Source of the DNA: Aquiluna sp.
Lineage (GTDB): Bacteria; Actinomycetota; Actinomycetes; Actinomycetales; Microbacteriaceae
DNA length: 11,044 nucleotides
Direction of reading: 5' to 3'
Assembly (NCBI GenBank): GCA_018402615.1
Contig: JAGYIH010000025.1
Span: 1 to 11,044, forward strand
Below are positions 1-7,874 of this stretch, in pieces. Position numbers and translations under genes: made by a program. The notes under the pieces were generated by a model. That model was given only the letters and a program-made list of their open reading frames with translations, had not been told where the DNA came from and searched no databases. Each line of letters begins with the position of its first letter. Position 1 is the stretch's first letter.

Positions 1-374
1 GAGAGGTCGCGATTTTAGGCAGGGGTCTCACCGTTGGAAGACCGCTGTCGCTGTTGATGACCCGCAAGGGAATTGATTCAAGCGTGACCCTGCTTCACAG
101 CGCCAGCCAGGATATCCCTGCTGCCCTGAGAAGAGCAGACATAGTCGTTGCTGCGATTGGTCAGCAGCACTTCGTAAAGCCCGAGTGGATAAAGCCAGGG
201 GCAGCGGTTTTAGATGTCGGTATCACTCGCATTGCAACCGGGCTGGTTGGGGATGTTGACCCGAGGGTTAGTGATATCGCCGGATATCTTTCGCCAAACC
301 CGGGCGGGGTTGGTCCGATGACCCGTGCCATGCTGCTCAGCAACGTTGTGAGAATAGCTAAAAGCGGCTTCTGA
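1..374 (+). CDS. folD: FolD, bifunctional methylene-THF dehydrogenase/cyclohydrolase (3' part)
   Basis: This is the C-terminal part of the folate enzyme that oxidises 5,10-methylene-THF with NADP+ and hydrolyses the methenyl product to 10-formyl-THF in the cytosol. The reading frame is open from base 3 at the window edge, so the N-terminal catalytic domain lies outside. Visible motifs are the nucleotide-binding loop GRGLTVGRP (a variant of the family's GRSxxVGxP), the strand ADIVVAAIG, the segment GAAVLDVGI, and the C-terminal signature SPNPGGVGPMTRAMLLSNV. The first in-frame ATG (base 54) is internal: homologous sequence continues upstream of it, so it is not the start. The gene is convergent with kynA and the two stop regions overlap by 17 bp. 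The identification is secure; only the 5' end is missing. Confidence 0.95.
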   Translation, partial: EVAILGRGLTVGRPLSLLMTRKGIDSSVTLLHSASQDIPAALRRADIVVAAIGQQHFVKPEWIKPGAAVLDVGITRIATGLVGDVDPRVSDIAGYLSPNPGGVGPMTRAMLLSNVVRIAKSGF

Positions 375-1182
375 TTGCCCAGAGGTCCGGGAATACCGGA
401 TTGAACAGCGTGCTGGCCAGGTAGCCAGCACCGGCGGAACCACCGGACCCAATCTTCCTGCCAATGGTGCGCTCAACCATTTTTACGTGACGATAGCGCC
501 ACTCCTGAAGACCCTCGTCCAGATCGACCAGCGCCTCGCCAACCATGGATGCCTCGGGGTCATTCACGTGAAGCCAAATCAACTTGTCCTGGGTCGCGTC
601 GTGTGGTTCCCAGGCAGTTGTAACGTCATGCTGCATCGCCTCAACCGGTAGCGCGGTTCTGGAGTTGAAGTAGGAAAGTGCAGAGTGCCAGAGCGATGGT
701 CGCTGCATTGCCTTTTCCACCCTTTCTCTAGCTTTAGAGCCAGGTGCCAAGTGCTCTGCCATGCCCATGCCGCTGGCCTTGTCGGCATCTTTACCAGCCT
801 GGTCACGACGCCCAAGGACGGCCTCCAATTCGCGGAACTGGGCAGACTGGAAACCACTTGCACTGCTCAGTCGCTCCCTGAAGGAATTGAACTGCAGCGG
901 TGTCATTGTCTCCAAGATGTCTAGCTGTGAGACGCAGGTCTTCATGATGGTTCTGGTTCTGCCTAGAAGCGCAAGAGAGCGGTGGGTGTTGCCCTTCTCA
1001 AGGCTTAGTTGAAGCGCTGCGATCTCGTGCAGGATTTGTTTGAACCAGAGTTCGTAGACCTGATGAATTGTGATGAACAACAGCTCGTCATGCTCGGGAC
1101 CGTCCGAGAGAGGTTGCTGCAGGGCGAGAAGTTCATCAACCTTTAGGTAGGTGGTGTAGGTAACGTGCTTGTCGTGATTCAT
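358..1182 (-). CDS. kynA: Tryptophan 2,3-dioxygenase (KynA)
   Basis: A cytosolic haem enzyme of 274 residues that inserts O2 into L-tryptophan to make N-formylkynurenine, the first step of the kynurenine pathway. The family pattern is complete: the distal His40 in ITIHQVYELW, Phe98 and Arg102 in FNSFRERL (positions that match the human Phe140/Arg144 substrate contacts), SGFQSAQFRELE, the proximal haem ligand His232 in YRHVKMVERTIG, and the C-terminal STLFNPVFPDLWAIR. The conserved GTGGSSG loop reads GSGGSAG, so the substrate-contacting Thr is Ser246. The ATG overlaps the kynU stop (ATGA, 4 nt), implying translational coupling. The start and length fit the bacterial family. The 3' end runs into the convergent folD tail. 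Family assignment is firm; activity is inferred. Confidence 0.96.
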   Translation of the reverse strand: MNHDKHVTYTTYLKVDELLALQQPLSDGPEHDELLFITIHQVYELWFKQILHEIAALQLSLEKGNTHRSLALLGRTRTIMKTCVSQLDILETMTPLQFNSFRERLSSASGFQSAQFRELEAVLGRRDQAGKDADKASGMGMAEHLAPGSKARERVEKAMQRPSLWHSALSYFNSRTALPVEAMQHDVTTAWEPHDATQDKLIWLHVNDPEASMVGEALVDLDEGLQEWRYRHVKMVERTIGRKIGSGGSAGAGYLASTLFNPVFPDLWAIRSRF

Positions 1183-2483
1183 GTGACCCTATTTCCATCG
1201 GTTTTGAAGTCCTTGTAGTCCCCGGATGCAACCAGGTCTCGCAGTCTTTCGAATCCCTCGTAGACCTCAAGGTAGCTGGTGGCCAGAGGTGAGATGGCAA
1301 GCCTGAGGGTGTTTGGCTCGCGGTAGTCGGGAATCACCTTCTTGAGCTTGCGAAGTGCTGCGGCAATCTGCTTGGCATCGGGGTGAGTAAGAACTATGTG
1401 GCCGCCGCGCTCTTTTGGATTCTCTGGCGAACCGAGTCCAAAACCCAGTGGCTTGAGCCAGGTTTTATAAAGGTCAACCATCAGACCTGTGCCCACCTGG
1501 GCTTTGGCCTGAATGTTCTTAATACCGGCCCGCTCAATCATTTCAAAGGCAACTTCAACGGCTCTGATGCCAATGATTGATGGACTTGCAATTTGATACC
1601 CGCGGATGTTGTCAGCGGGTTCAAAGAAAGGGCCCATCTCAAACTGCTTTTCCTGCGCGAACCAACCCTGGATTGGAACCCGGAGCTTTTTTTGCAGGGG
1701 ATGCGAAACAAAGAGCCAGGCGGGGGAGCCTGGACCGGAGTTGCCGTATTTATAGGTGCAGCCCACGGCAAGCTCAACATCGTTGTTTTCAAAGTCCAAA
1801 TCGATGGATCCAATTGCGTGCGAGCAGTCCCAGACCACCAGGATGCCAAACTCCTTAGCAAGAGCGTTGATGCCCTTGATATCTTGCTTTGCACCCGAGC
1901 GGTAGTTCAGGGCCTGCAGGGTCAGCAGCGAAACATCGGTTGAAAGGTGCTTTCGCAGTTCAGACACAGTTATAACTTCGTTCTGACTGTTTATTGCGAT
2001 AGCACCCGGTCCGCCAGAGCCATCGGTGTCCAGGGTGATGACCTGTTTACCCATTTGCTCAGCTAAGCCGGCAACGACGTAGCGGTCGGTGGGGAAGTTT
2101 GCAGCGTCGACAATCACCTTGTTGCGCTGTGGCATAGAGCGCATCACCGCGCTGCAGAGCTGATAGAGATTGACGCTCGTGGTGTCGCAAACCAGGGTCT
2201 GGCCCGCGCCTGCCCCCAGTGCTGCGCGAGCAAGAAGATCACCTGCGGGCTGAGCCTGGTCGATCCAGTGGCTCCAGCCATCCACCAACTCGTGCGCCCA
2301 TTCCTTTGTTAAAAAGTCATTGGTGACATCGATGGTTCTTTTTGGGAGGCGTCCAAGTGAGTTGCCATCCAGGTAGCAAAGCTCTGTGTCGGTGACTAAA
2401 AACTCGTCCTTGAAGGCCCTTAGGGAGTCATTGCGGTCAAGTTCGAGAACCTGCTCGCGAGTGATTGTGGCGTCGTTGCTCAT
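1179..2483 (-). CDS. kynU: Kynureninase (KynU)
   Basis: A PLP-dependent fold-type I hydrolase of 434 residues that cleaves kynurenine to anthranilate and alanine. Visible features are a substrate-entry segment DGWSHWIDQ, the PLP-contact strand VVWDCSHAIGS (Asp219, His222), and the Schiff-base lysine Lys245 in GCTYKYGNSGPGSP. Asp219 and Lys245 are spaced 26 residues apart, as Asp201 and Lys227 are in the Pseudomonas enzyme. Further on come the IQGWFAQ and IRGYQIASPSI segments and the C-terminal LRLAISPL. The ATG lies 15 nt after the ABC transporter stop, with a weak AGAG ribosome binding site, and the stop overlaps the kynA start. Coupling to kynA points to tryptophan breakdown to anthranilate. 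Kynurenine formamidase (kynB) is absent from the window and must be encoded elsewhere or replaced by another hydrolase. Confidence 0.96.
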   Translation of the reverse strand: MSNDATITREQVLELDRNDSLRAFKDEFLVTDTELCYLDGNSLGRLPKRTIDVTNDFLTKEWAHELVDGWSHWIDQAQPAGDLLARAALGAGAGQTLVCDTTSVNLYQLCSAVMRSMPQRNKVIVDAANFPTDRYVVAGLAEQMGKQVITLDTDGSGGPGAIAINSQNEVITVSELRKHLSTDVSLLTLQALNYRSGAKQDIKGINALAKEFGILVVWDCSHAIGSIDLDFENNDVELAVGCTYKYGNSGPGSPAWLFVSHPLQKKLRVPIQGWFAQEKQFEMGPFFEPADNIRGYQIASPSIIGIRAVEVAFEMIERAGIKNIQAKAQVGTGLMVDLYKTWLKPLGFGLGSPENPKERGGHIVLTHPDAKQIAAALRKLKKVIPDYREPNTLRLAISPLATSYLEVYEGFERLRDLVASGDYKDFKTDGNRVT

Positions 2484-2498
2484 TTGCCAACTCTATTG

Positions 2499-4286
2499 CT
2501 AGACCAGCAGTTGGTGCTTTGCCAGCTCGGCGTAGAGCGGGGTGCTCTTTACCAATTCGCTGTGGGTACCAGAACCCACGATCTTTCCGTTTTCTAATAC
2601 CAAGATCAGGTCGGAGTCGACAACGGTTGATAGCCGGTGCGCAATCACCATTAGCGTGCGGTTCTGGGCGACCGCATCAATTGCCTCACGCATGCGCTGC
2701 TCGTTCGGACCATCGAGTGCGCTGGTGGATTCATCCAGCAGCAGGATTGCCGGGGTGGCCAAAAGCGCTCTTGCAATTGCCAGGCGTTGGCGCTCACCAC
2801 CGGAGAGCATGATGCCATCCTCACCAACCTGGGCATCCAGGCCCTTGCTGTCGCGGTTTAGTACCTCCATGAGATTCACTTTGGCTAATACCGCACGCAG
2901 CTCCTCGTCGCTTGCCGCATCTTTACCAAGTAGCAGGTTGTCTCGAATCGTTCCGGCTAATACCGGAGCGTCCTGCTCGACATAGCCAATCTGTTGGCGT
3001 AGCGCTGCTCTAGAAAACTCTGTTACGGGTTGCCCGTCCAGCAGGATGCGGCCCGAAGTTGGTTCGTAGAAGCGCTCAATCAAAGAAAACACGGTTGACT
3101 TGCCAGCGCCCGATGGTCCGACAAGTGCAACCCTTGCACCCCGTGGAATCTGGAAACTGATGGAACCGATGATTGGCTTTTGCTCTTCACCCTCGTCCGG
3201 TTCGTAGTGGAAGCCAACGTCTTCAAATTCGATGGCGGTTTGGTTTTGAGCAACCCGGTGGGCCTTGGGTTCTCCCGGTTCCTCCTCATCCAAAACCATG
3301 ATCTCTTGAATTCTGGCAAGGGCTCCAAGTGCTCCCATGACCGAGGTGTAGGCACCAAAGGCCGAGATCAGTGGACCAACCATGAAGAACAGCAGAATTA
3401 CAAAGGTCACCAGCGAGGCAATTGTGGTTTCGCCGGTCGCTACCCTCAATCCGCCAAGTCCCAAGACCACAATGAATGCGGTGTTGAAGGCGACCTGAGC
3501 AATCGGAGCGACAAACGCACTTAGTTTTGCAATGCTCAAACCCTGGTCATATGCAGCGTGAGCGTCCTTATAGATTTCTTCGGTTTCGCGAGCCTCGGCC
3601 CTAGCGGCGCGAATGGTTCTAATTGCGCTCAGGGCACGCTCAACCGCAGCGCTCATTTCACCAACCCGCTGCTGAGCCTTAGTGGTGGCGGTGCGAATCT
3701 TGCGTCCGGTGAATGCAATTGCAATCACGGCAGTGAAGACAACCAGCAGGGTTGAACCAAGTAGAACTGGATCAATAAAGGCCATGACGATAATTGCGCC
3801 AAAGAACTGCAGCATGCCACCAAGGGCATCTACCAAACCCTGAGTCAAAACCGCCTTTAGCAATGTCGAGTCAGAACCAACTCGGGAGACCAAATCGCCA
3901 ATGCGGCGCTTGTCGTACTGGTAGATCGGGAGCCGAAGCAATCTTGCTACCAGTGCCTTGCGGGTTGAAAGAACGACGCCCTCACCGGTTCTGTAGAGCA
4001 GGTAGAACTGCACGGCATTTACTAGCGCGCCGGAGATTACCAGCGCGATTATGGCGATTGCGAGGGTGGAGAACTCTAGATTTTGCTCCACGGCCTCAAT
4101 TAGCTGGCCAATCAGTAGCGGCTGGGCAAGTGCTAGAGCGGATCCCAAGATCGATAGCAACAAAGCTGCGGTAAGGATCTTGCGGTAGGGACGAACGTAG
4201 GGAAACAGGTCAGAGAGTTTTGCCCTTGGACCCTTGTACTCTCTGCTTCTCGGGTTCTGGGTGGGGTCGGCGTAGTACTCGCTCAA
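2499..4286 (-). CDS. ABC exporter half-transporter (membrane and ATPase domains fused)
   Basis: A 595-residue exporter half with an N-terminal six-helix membrane domain (helices near 37-58, 74-97, 152-170, 174-192, 258-280, 288-310) fused to an ATPase domain. The ATPase is complete: A-loop Tyr361, Walker A GPSGAGKST (390-398), Q-loop Gln438, signature LSGGERQ (494-500), Walker B ILLLDE with catalytic Glu519, D-loop SALD and H-loop His550. It should act as a homodimer in the plasma membrane, or as a heterodimer with a partner not seen here. The start is a TTG overlapping the preceding methyltransferase stop (TTGA), with GGA about 7 nt upstream; kynU follows after 15 nt. The substrate cannot be read from the sequence. 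The operon suggests, without proof, a link to kynurenine or anthranilate efflux. A short acidic stretch (363-369) follows the A-loop. Confidence 0.92.
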   Translation of the reverse strand: MSEYYADPTQNPRSREYKGPRAKLSDLFPYVRPYRKILTAALLLSILGSALALAQPLLIGQLIEAVEQNLEFSTLAIAIIALVISGALVNAVQFYLLYRTGEGVVLSTRKALVARLLRLPIYQYDKRRIGDLVSRVGSDSTLLKAVLTQGLVDALGGMLQFFGAIIVMAFIDPVLLGSTLLVVFTAVIAIAFTGRKIRTATTKAQQRVGEMSAAVERALSAIRTIRAARAEARETEEIYKDAHAAYDQGLSIAKLSAFVAPIAQVAFNTAFIVVLGLGGLRVATGETTIASLVTFVILLFFMVGPLISAFGAYTSVMGALGALARIQEIMVLDEEEPGEPKAHRVAQNQTAIEFEDVGFHYEPDEGEEQKPIIGSISFQIPRGARVALVGPSGAGKSTVFSLIERFYEPTSGRILLDGQPVTEFSRAALRQQIGYVEQDAPVLAGTIRDNLLLGKDAASDEELRAVLAKVNLMEVLNRDSKGLDAQVGEDGIMLSGGERQRLAIARALLATPAILLLDESTSALDGPNEQRMREAIDAVAQNRTLMVIAHRLSTVVDSDLILVLENGKIVGSGTHSELVKSTPLYAELAKHQLLV

Positions 4287-5140
4287 TTCTGTTCCAACTT
4301 CTGTCTCAGTCCATCACCCAAGAGCTTCTCGTTCAAAAGGTAATTGATCTCCTGAAACGAAAGGGCTTGGGTGTAGGCGGTGTTATTTATAAATCTTTCA
4401 AAGTCAAGCTCTCTTAGAAGGCTAGCCGTAATGCCTTCCGAGAGGCTGAGAAACATCAGAGTGGTATTGCTGGCTTTGGGGAAATCCTCAAGCACCTGGC
4501 CACAGCCATAACCAAAGACCCTAAGCGCTAAAGCTGCCTGATCAGGCTTCACTTTTTTGATCAGCCCGTTGTCCGGCACCACAAACTTTTCACGCAGTTC
4601 ACTGCGCCTTTCCCAAACCTGGAAGCAGGTTCGGAGCTCATTGCTTTTGGTGAGCGGTTCACCATTTGAGTTCACATAAATCAGGTCCACGTCACGGTCG
4701 TGAATGAGGTGAAAGTTTGGCTGAAGTCGGTTTTGCACCGACCACTTTCGCCAGGACCTCGGAACCAAAAAGGCAATGTGGCTGGAGAACTGGGCTGCGT
4801 GGTTGAAAAAGGGAATCGAGAGCGCGTTATTTCTGCCAAAAGGCGGGTTCGAGACGGTGACCAGGTCACGCTCTTTGGTTTGAAAGGTGAGAAAGTCTTT
4901 TTTCTTGACGTCGGGGTGTAGCGGGTGAGTGTCGACCGATTGGATCGAGACCCCACCATGGTGGGCAAGCGCCTGAATAAAACTGCCGTTTCCACCCGCC
5001 GGCTCTAAAAAGCTTCTGAGCTCAAAATTTGGAATCAGCTGCTTTAGTTCAAGGACTAGATCATTAGCCAACTTGGTTGGGGTGTAGTACTGCTCAAGGC
5101 CCGTGACCCTGCGATTTCCAAGTTTTTCCGGCACTGGCAA
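4283..5140 (-). CDS. Orphan N6-adenine methyltransferase-like protein
   Basis: A 285-residue class I SAM-dependent methyltransferase of the amino-methylating kind. N-terminal QYYTPTKLA (17-25) resembles motif X of type I and IIG DNA adenine methyltransferases. FLEPAGGNGSF (44-54) is the SAM-binding motif I, Asp70 is the likely ribose-binding acid, and SNPPF (97-101) is catalytic motif IV. The rest is shorter than most DNA modification enzymes, shows no obvious target-recognition domain, and has no restriction gene beside it. It could therefore be an orphan DNA methyltransferase or an RNA or protein methyltransferase. The start is uncertain: TTG at 5140 lies just after an in-frame stop at 5147-5149, and GTG at 5134 is an alternative; neither has a strong ribosome binding site. 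Its stop overlaps the exporter start (TTGA), so the two are probably translated together. Confidence 0.8.
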   Translation of the reverse strand: MPVPEKLGNRRVTGLEQYYTPTKLANDLVLELKQLIPNFELRSFLEPAGGNGSFIQALAHHGGVSIQSVDTHPLHPDVKKKDFLTFQTKERDLVTVSNPPFGRNNALSIPFFNHAAQFSSHIAFLVPRSWRKWSVQNRLQPNFHLIHDRDVDLIYVNSNGEPLTKSNELRTCFQVWERRSELREKFVVPDNGLIKKVKPDQAALALRVFGYGCGQVLEDFPKASNTTLMFLSLSEGITASLLRELDFERFINNTAYTQALSFQEINYLLNEKLLGDGLRQKLEQN

Positions 5141-5193
5141 ACCATATCAAGAAGTTCTTAGCGGCGCTGCCATGGCGCAATCTCTACCGGGGT

Positions 5194-5571
5194 CTACCAA
5201 ATAACGGCGAGCACCAAGTTGGTTAGCGTGAGAGCTCCAATGGCCCCAAAGATTGGGGTGTTAACGTTGTCTTTCTTGCGGTTGATCATTACCAGGACCA
5301 GTATTACCGCGGCAATTATTGACTTCACTGCGATCTTGGTGTGGTCAACCTCGAAGTTTGCACCCATGCCAATTCGCCACTGCGCAACGCCAACCAGCAG
5401 GATTCCCGTTATCAGCGCTGTCCAAGCGCCGTGAACCATTGCCGGGACAATTCGGGCTGCCTTCTTAGCCATGGCCTTCATCTGGGTGAGAAAGCCTCCC
5501 AGCACTGCTGCCATACCTACCAGGTGAAGTATGACCAGAATGTTTCTTGAAAGTTCGGCTGCAAATTCCAT
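5194..5571 (-). CDS. Small four-helix membrane protein of unknown function
   Basis: A 125-residue hydrophobic protein with four predicted transmembrane helices, at about 10-30, 46-64, 80-97 and 105-125. They are joined by basic loops (KAMAKKAAR, NRKKDN), which suggests those loops face the cytoplasm. Helix 1 carries His16 followed by an LGG turn and helix 2 carries His47. In-membrane histidines of this kind occur in CopD-like and cytochrome-like proteins, so a metal or haem role is possible but is only inferred. The ATG has an ideal AAGGAG site 6 nt upstream. The gene lies 43 nt after ribH and 53 nt before the methyltransferase gene with no clear terminator on either side, so it may be the last gene of the riboflavin operon or the first of the next cluster. 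I do not recognise a named family. Confidence 0.8.
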   Translation of the reverse strand: MEFAAELSRNILVILHLVGMAAVLGGFLTQMKAMAKKAARIVPAMVHGAWTALITGILLVGVAQWRIGMGANFEVDHTKIAVKSIIAAVILVLVMINRKKDNVNTPIFGAIGALTLTNLVLAVIW

Positions 5572-5577
5572 GATTAT

Positions 5578-5583
5578 CTCCTT
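5578..5583 (-). promoter_or_regulatory. Strong Shine-Dalgarno site of the membrane protein gene
   Basis: AAGGAG is placed 6 nt before the ATG at 5571. It fixes this start and shows the gene has strong initiation of its own rather than relying on coupling to ribH. Confidence 0.75.
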
Positions 5584-5614
5584 GGGTTCCCTTTTGGGGT
5601 CTCCCTCAGACTAG

Positions 5615-6067
<453 letters not shown>

Positions 6068-6076
6068 TAGTTCAGG

Positions 6077-7294
6077 TTAGTGGGAATCGTGGCCCATGCG
6101 GTCACGCTTGGCATCTAGATATCCAGCGTTCTCAGCGGCAAGGCCCACGATCCAGTGGAACTGTTTCTTTCACGTGAATCCCAGCCTCGTCCAAGAACTT
6201 GCTCTTGGCTGGTTGTTGGTCAAAAAGCTTGACGCTGGTGATCCCGAGGTCATTCAGGATTACAACCGCGGCACCGTACTCACGGGCCTCGGAAGGAGTA
6301 GACCCAGAGCTAGGTTCGCGTCCACTGTGTCCAGTCCCTGCTCCTGCAGCGCATGAGCCTTCAGTTTGTTTAGCGGTCAATACCGCGCCCCTCCTGGTAG
6401 CGCAGGTAGATGATTACGCCACCCTCGGGGTTTTGCCCTGAATGGCATCCATTGCGCTTGCAGCTGTGGACCACCTCGCCCAGGGGATCAAATGCTTCTC
6501 GGTAATGCACTCGGAGTGAAGTCTGATTAGTACGTTCTGACCGGTGGGGTTTCGGCAATGTCCGCGACATGGTGTCTGCGGTGGTTTGAACGTCATGTGT
6601 GCGAACGGTGAATTCACCGTGGCTGGTTGGAAAAGCTTGGCTTCGGCCTCAAAACGGATGCGGTTGGCAACGCTTCTGCGCACTGGGGCGCGCTTTGCCA
6701 TGGGTCCTTAAGGGTGCGCAATGGTAGTCATGGGAGTCCCAACCTTTGCGAAACCTCAAATAATCCCAGCAGCACGCATCATTGTTCCGTCGTCATTTAC
6801 CATCTCGGCCATCGGTACAGCTGGCTCCAGACCGGCAAGTTCAAGTAGGTCGACAGCCGCTTCGGTGTGGTAGCGCTCGAAGAACGCCGCCTGCCTTTGC
6901 ACGCAGTGGAATCACGTGACCTGGACGAATAAGCGAATCGGGCTTTGAGGTTTGGGTCTGCCAGCATCGGCCACGGTGAGCGCGTTCTTGCGCTAATACC
7001 AGTGGAGGTTCTGGAGGCGGCATCAACGCTCACTGTGTAGGCAGTGTGATGCGGGTCTGGACCTCACCCCACATCAATGGCAAATCAACTGGTTTGCTCG
7101 CTCCTCGGTCATGGGTGCGCAAACGCCAACCAGGTGTAGCGAATTATCAGGCCATCACTCTGTGGTGATGAACTGAGCGCGATGATTACATCGCCCTCGT
7201 TTTCGCGATCTTCATCGTCGGTTACCAGCACTGGCTTGCCCAACCTAAGGGCGGTAATACCTCTTCGATGTCGCTGCCAGATAATTTCGGTCAA
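6077..7294 (-). pseudogene. ribBA: ribBA, bifunctional DHBP synthase/GTP cyclohydrolase II, heavily frameshifted
   Basis: This gene supplies both riboflavin precursors: 3,4-dihydroxy-2-butanone-4-phosphate (N-terminal half) and the GTP-derived pyrimidine (C-terminal half). It starts at TTG 7294, directly after the ribE stop, with GGAG 9 nt upstream. The acidic active-site segment DDEDRENEGD is at 7190-7219. Later segments, in shifting frames, include [41 protein letters not shown], the cyclohydrolase HGEFTVR and HSECIT, YLRYQEGRGI (6379-6408), LNKLKAHALQEQG, EYGAAVVILNDLGI and a final DAKRDRMGH ending at TAA 6077-6079. All three minus frames are used and ten or more indels are needed. As written, the second and third zinc cysteines (the CxCG motif near 6460-6480) are missing. 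Identity is certain; intactness in the cell is unknown. Confidence 0.88.
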
Positions 7295-7874
7295 CTACTT
7301 GTGCTCCATTAGTTTCTCTGCTGTTTTGCCAAGATCGGCCTCAGCATTGACCAGTGCCGGGCTCTTTGTAACCCAGGGTGGTCACGGTCAAAGTCTCTCT
7401 GGAATCAGTGACAGGCCAATCACGTCACCGTCAATGTCATTGACGGTGGTGAATGCCATCGAGGTTATTGATCCCCTTGAACCACGTACTTCAAAAGCTC
7501 CTGTGGAACCCGAATGCGCACCCACTCCCAGTTCTCTTGGCTCCAGACACGACCTCGCCCACGCCATCAACGTAGCGGCCCTGAACGACAGTGACCACGA
7601 AGCGGGTGGTCGCGCTCATCCTTTCGTTCAGGTTGATTGGGTCACCAACCTTTACCTCATGGGCTCGAGCGCTTCAAGGTCTCTAACATGACATCAGCCG
7701 TGAAGCCCTTATCGTCAATCTCAATTGCGGTTAGGCGGAGTGCTGCAAGCAATAGAGTCCCCCTCTTCCAAGGTCGCCTAGGACCTTATTGGCTCCAATG
7801 GTTAGCCTGATGGCGTCTTGCTGCTTCTCAATAGCCAGCACGGTGCCTAGCTCTCCAATAATTCCTGTGAACAT
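7295..7874 (-). pseudogene. ribE: ribE, riboflavin synthase alpha chain, frameshifted as given
   Basis: Riboflavin synthase dismutates two lumazine molecules to riboflavin; the family has two lumazine-binding barrels. The start is clear: ATG 7874 gives the hallmark MFTGIIGELG, with AAGGAG 7 nt upstream, immediately after the ribD stop. Later segments lie in different frames: TAIEIDDKGFTADVMLETL (near 7685-7730), VDGVGEVVS (near 7545-7571), and the second barrel's TVNDIDGDVIGLSLIP (near 7400-7450). The last segment, EKLMEHK, ends at TAG 7295-7297. All three minus frames are used. One spot reads GRYVDG where the family has GHVDG, an apparent 3-nt insertion rather than a frameshift. The 580-nt span is not a multiple of three. 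Likely an intact gene hidden by sequence errors. Confidence 0.87.

Noticed and set aside
358..2483. kynUA as part of de novo NAD biosynthesis from tryptophan
   Set aside because: No kynurenine monooxygenase, 3-hydroxyanthranilate dioxygenase or quinolinate phosphoribosyltransferase is present, so the window supports only the anthranilate route.
4283..5140. Restriction-modification system
   Set aside because: No restriction endonuclease, specificity subunit or obvious recognition domain is adjacent, so only an orphan methyltransferase-like protein is supported.
5150..5193. Possible terminator between the membrane protein and methyltransferase genes
   Set aside because: The GC-rich GCGCC/GGCGC-like stretch pairs over only 3-4 bp and is not followed by a T-tract.
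7182..7691. A 169-codon plus-strand open frame across the ribE/ribBA junction
   Set aside because: It is antisense to recognisable RibE and RibBA segments, resembles no known protein, and exists because indels and codon use leave the opposite strand open.
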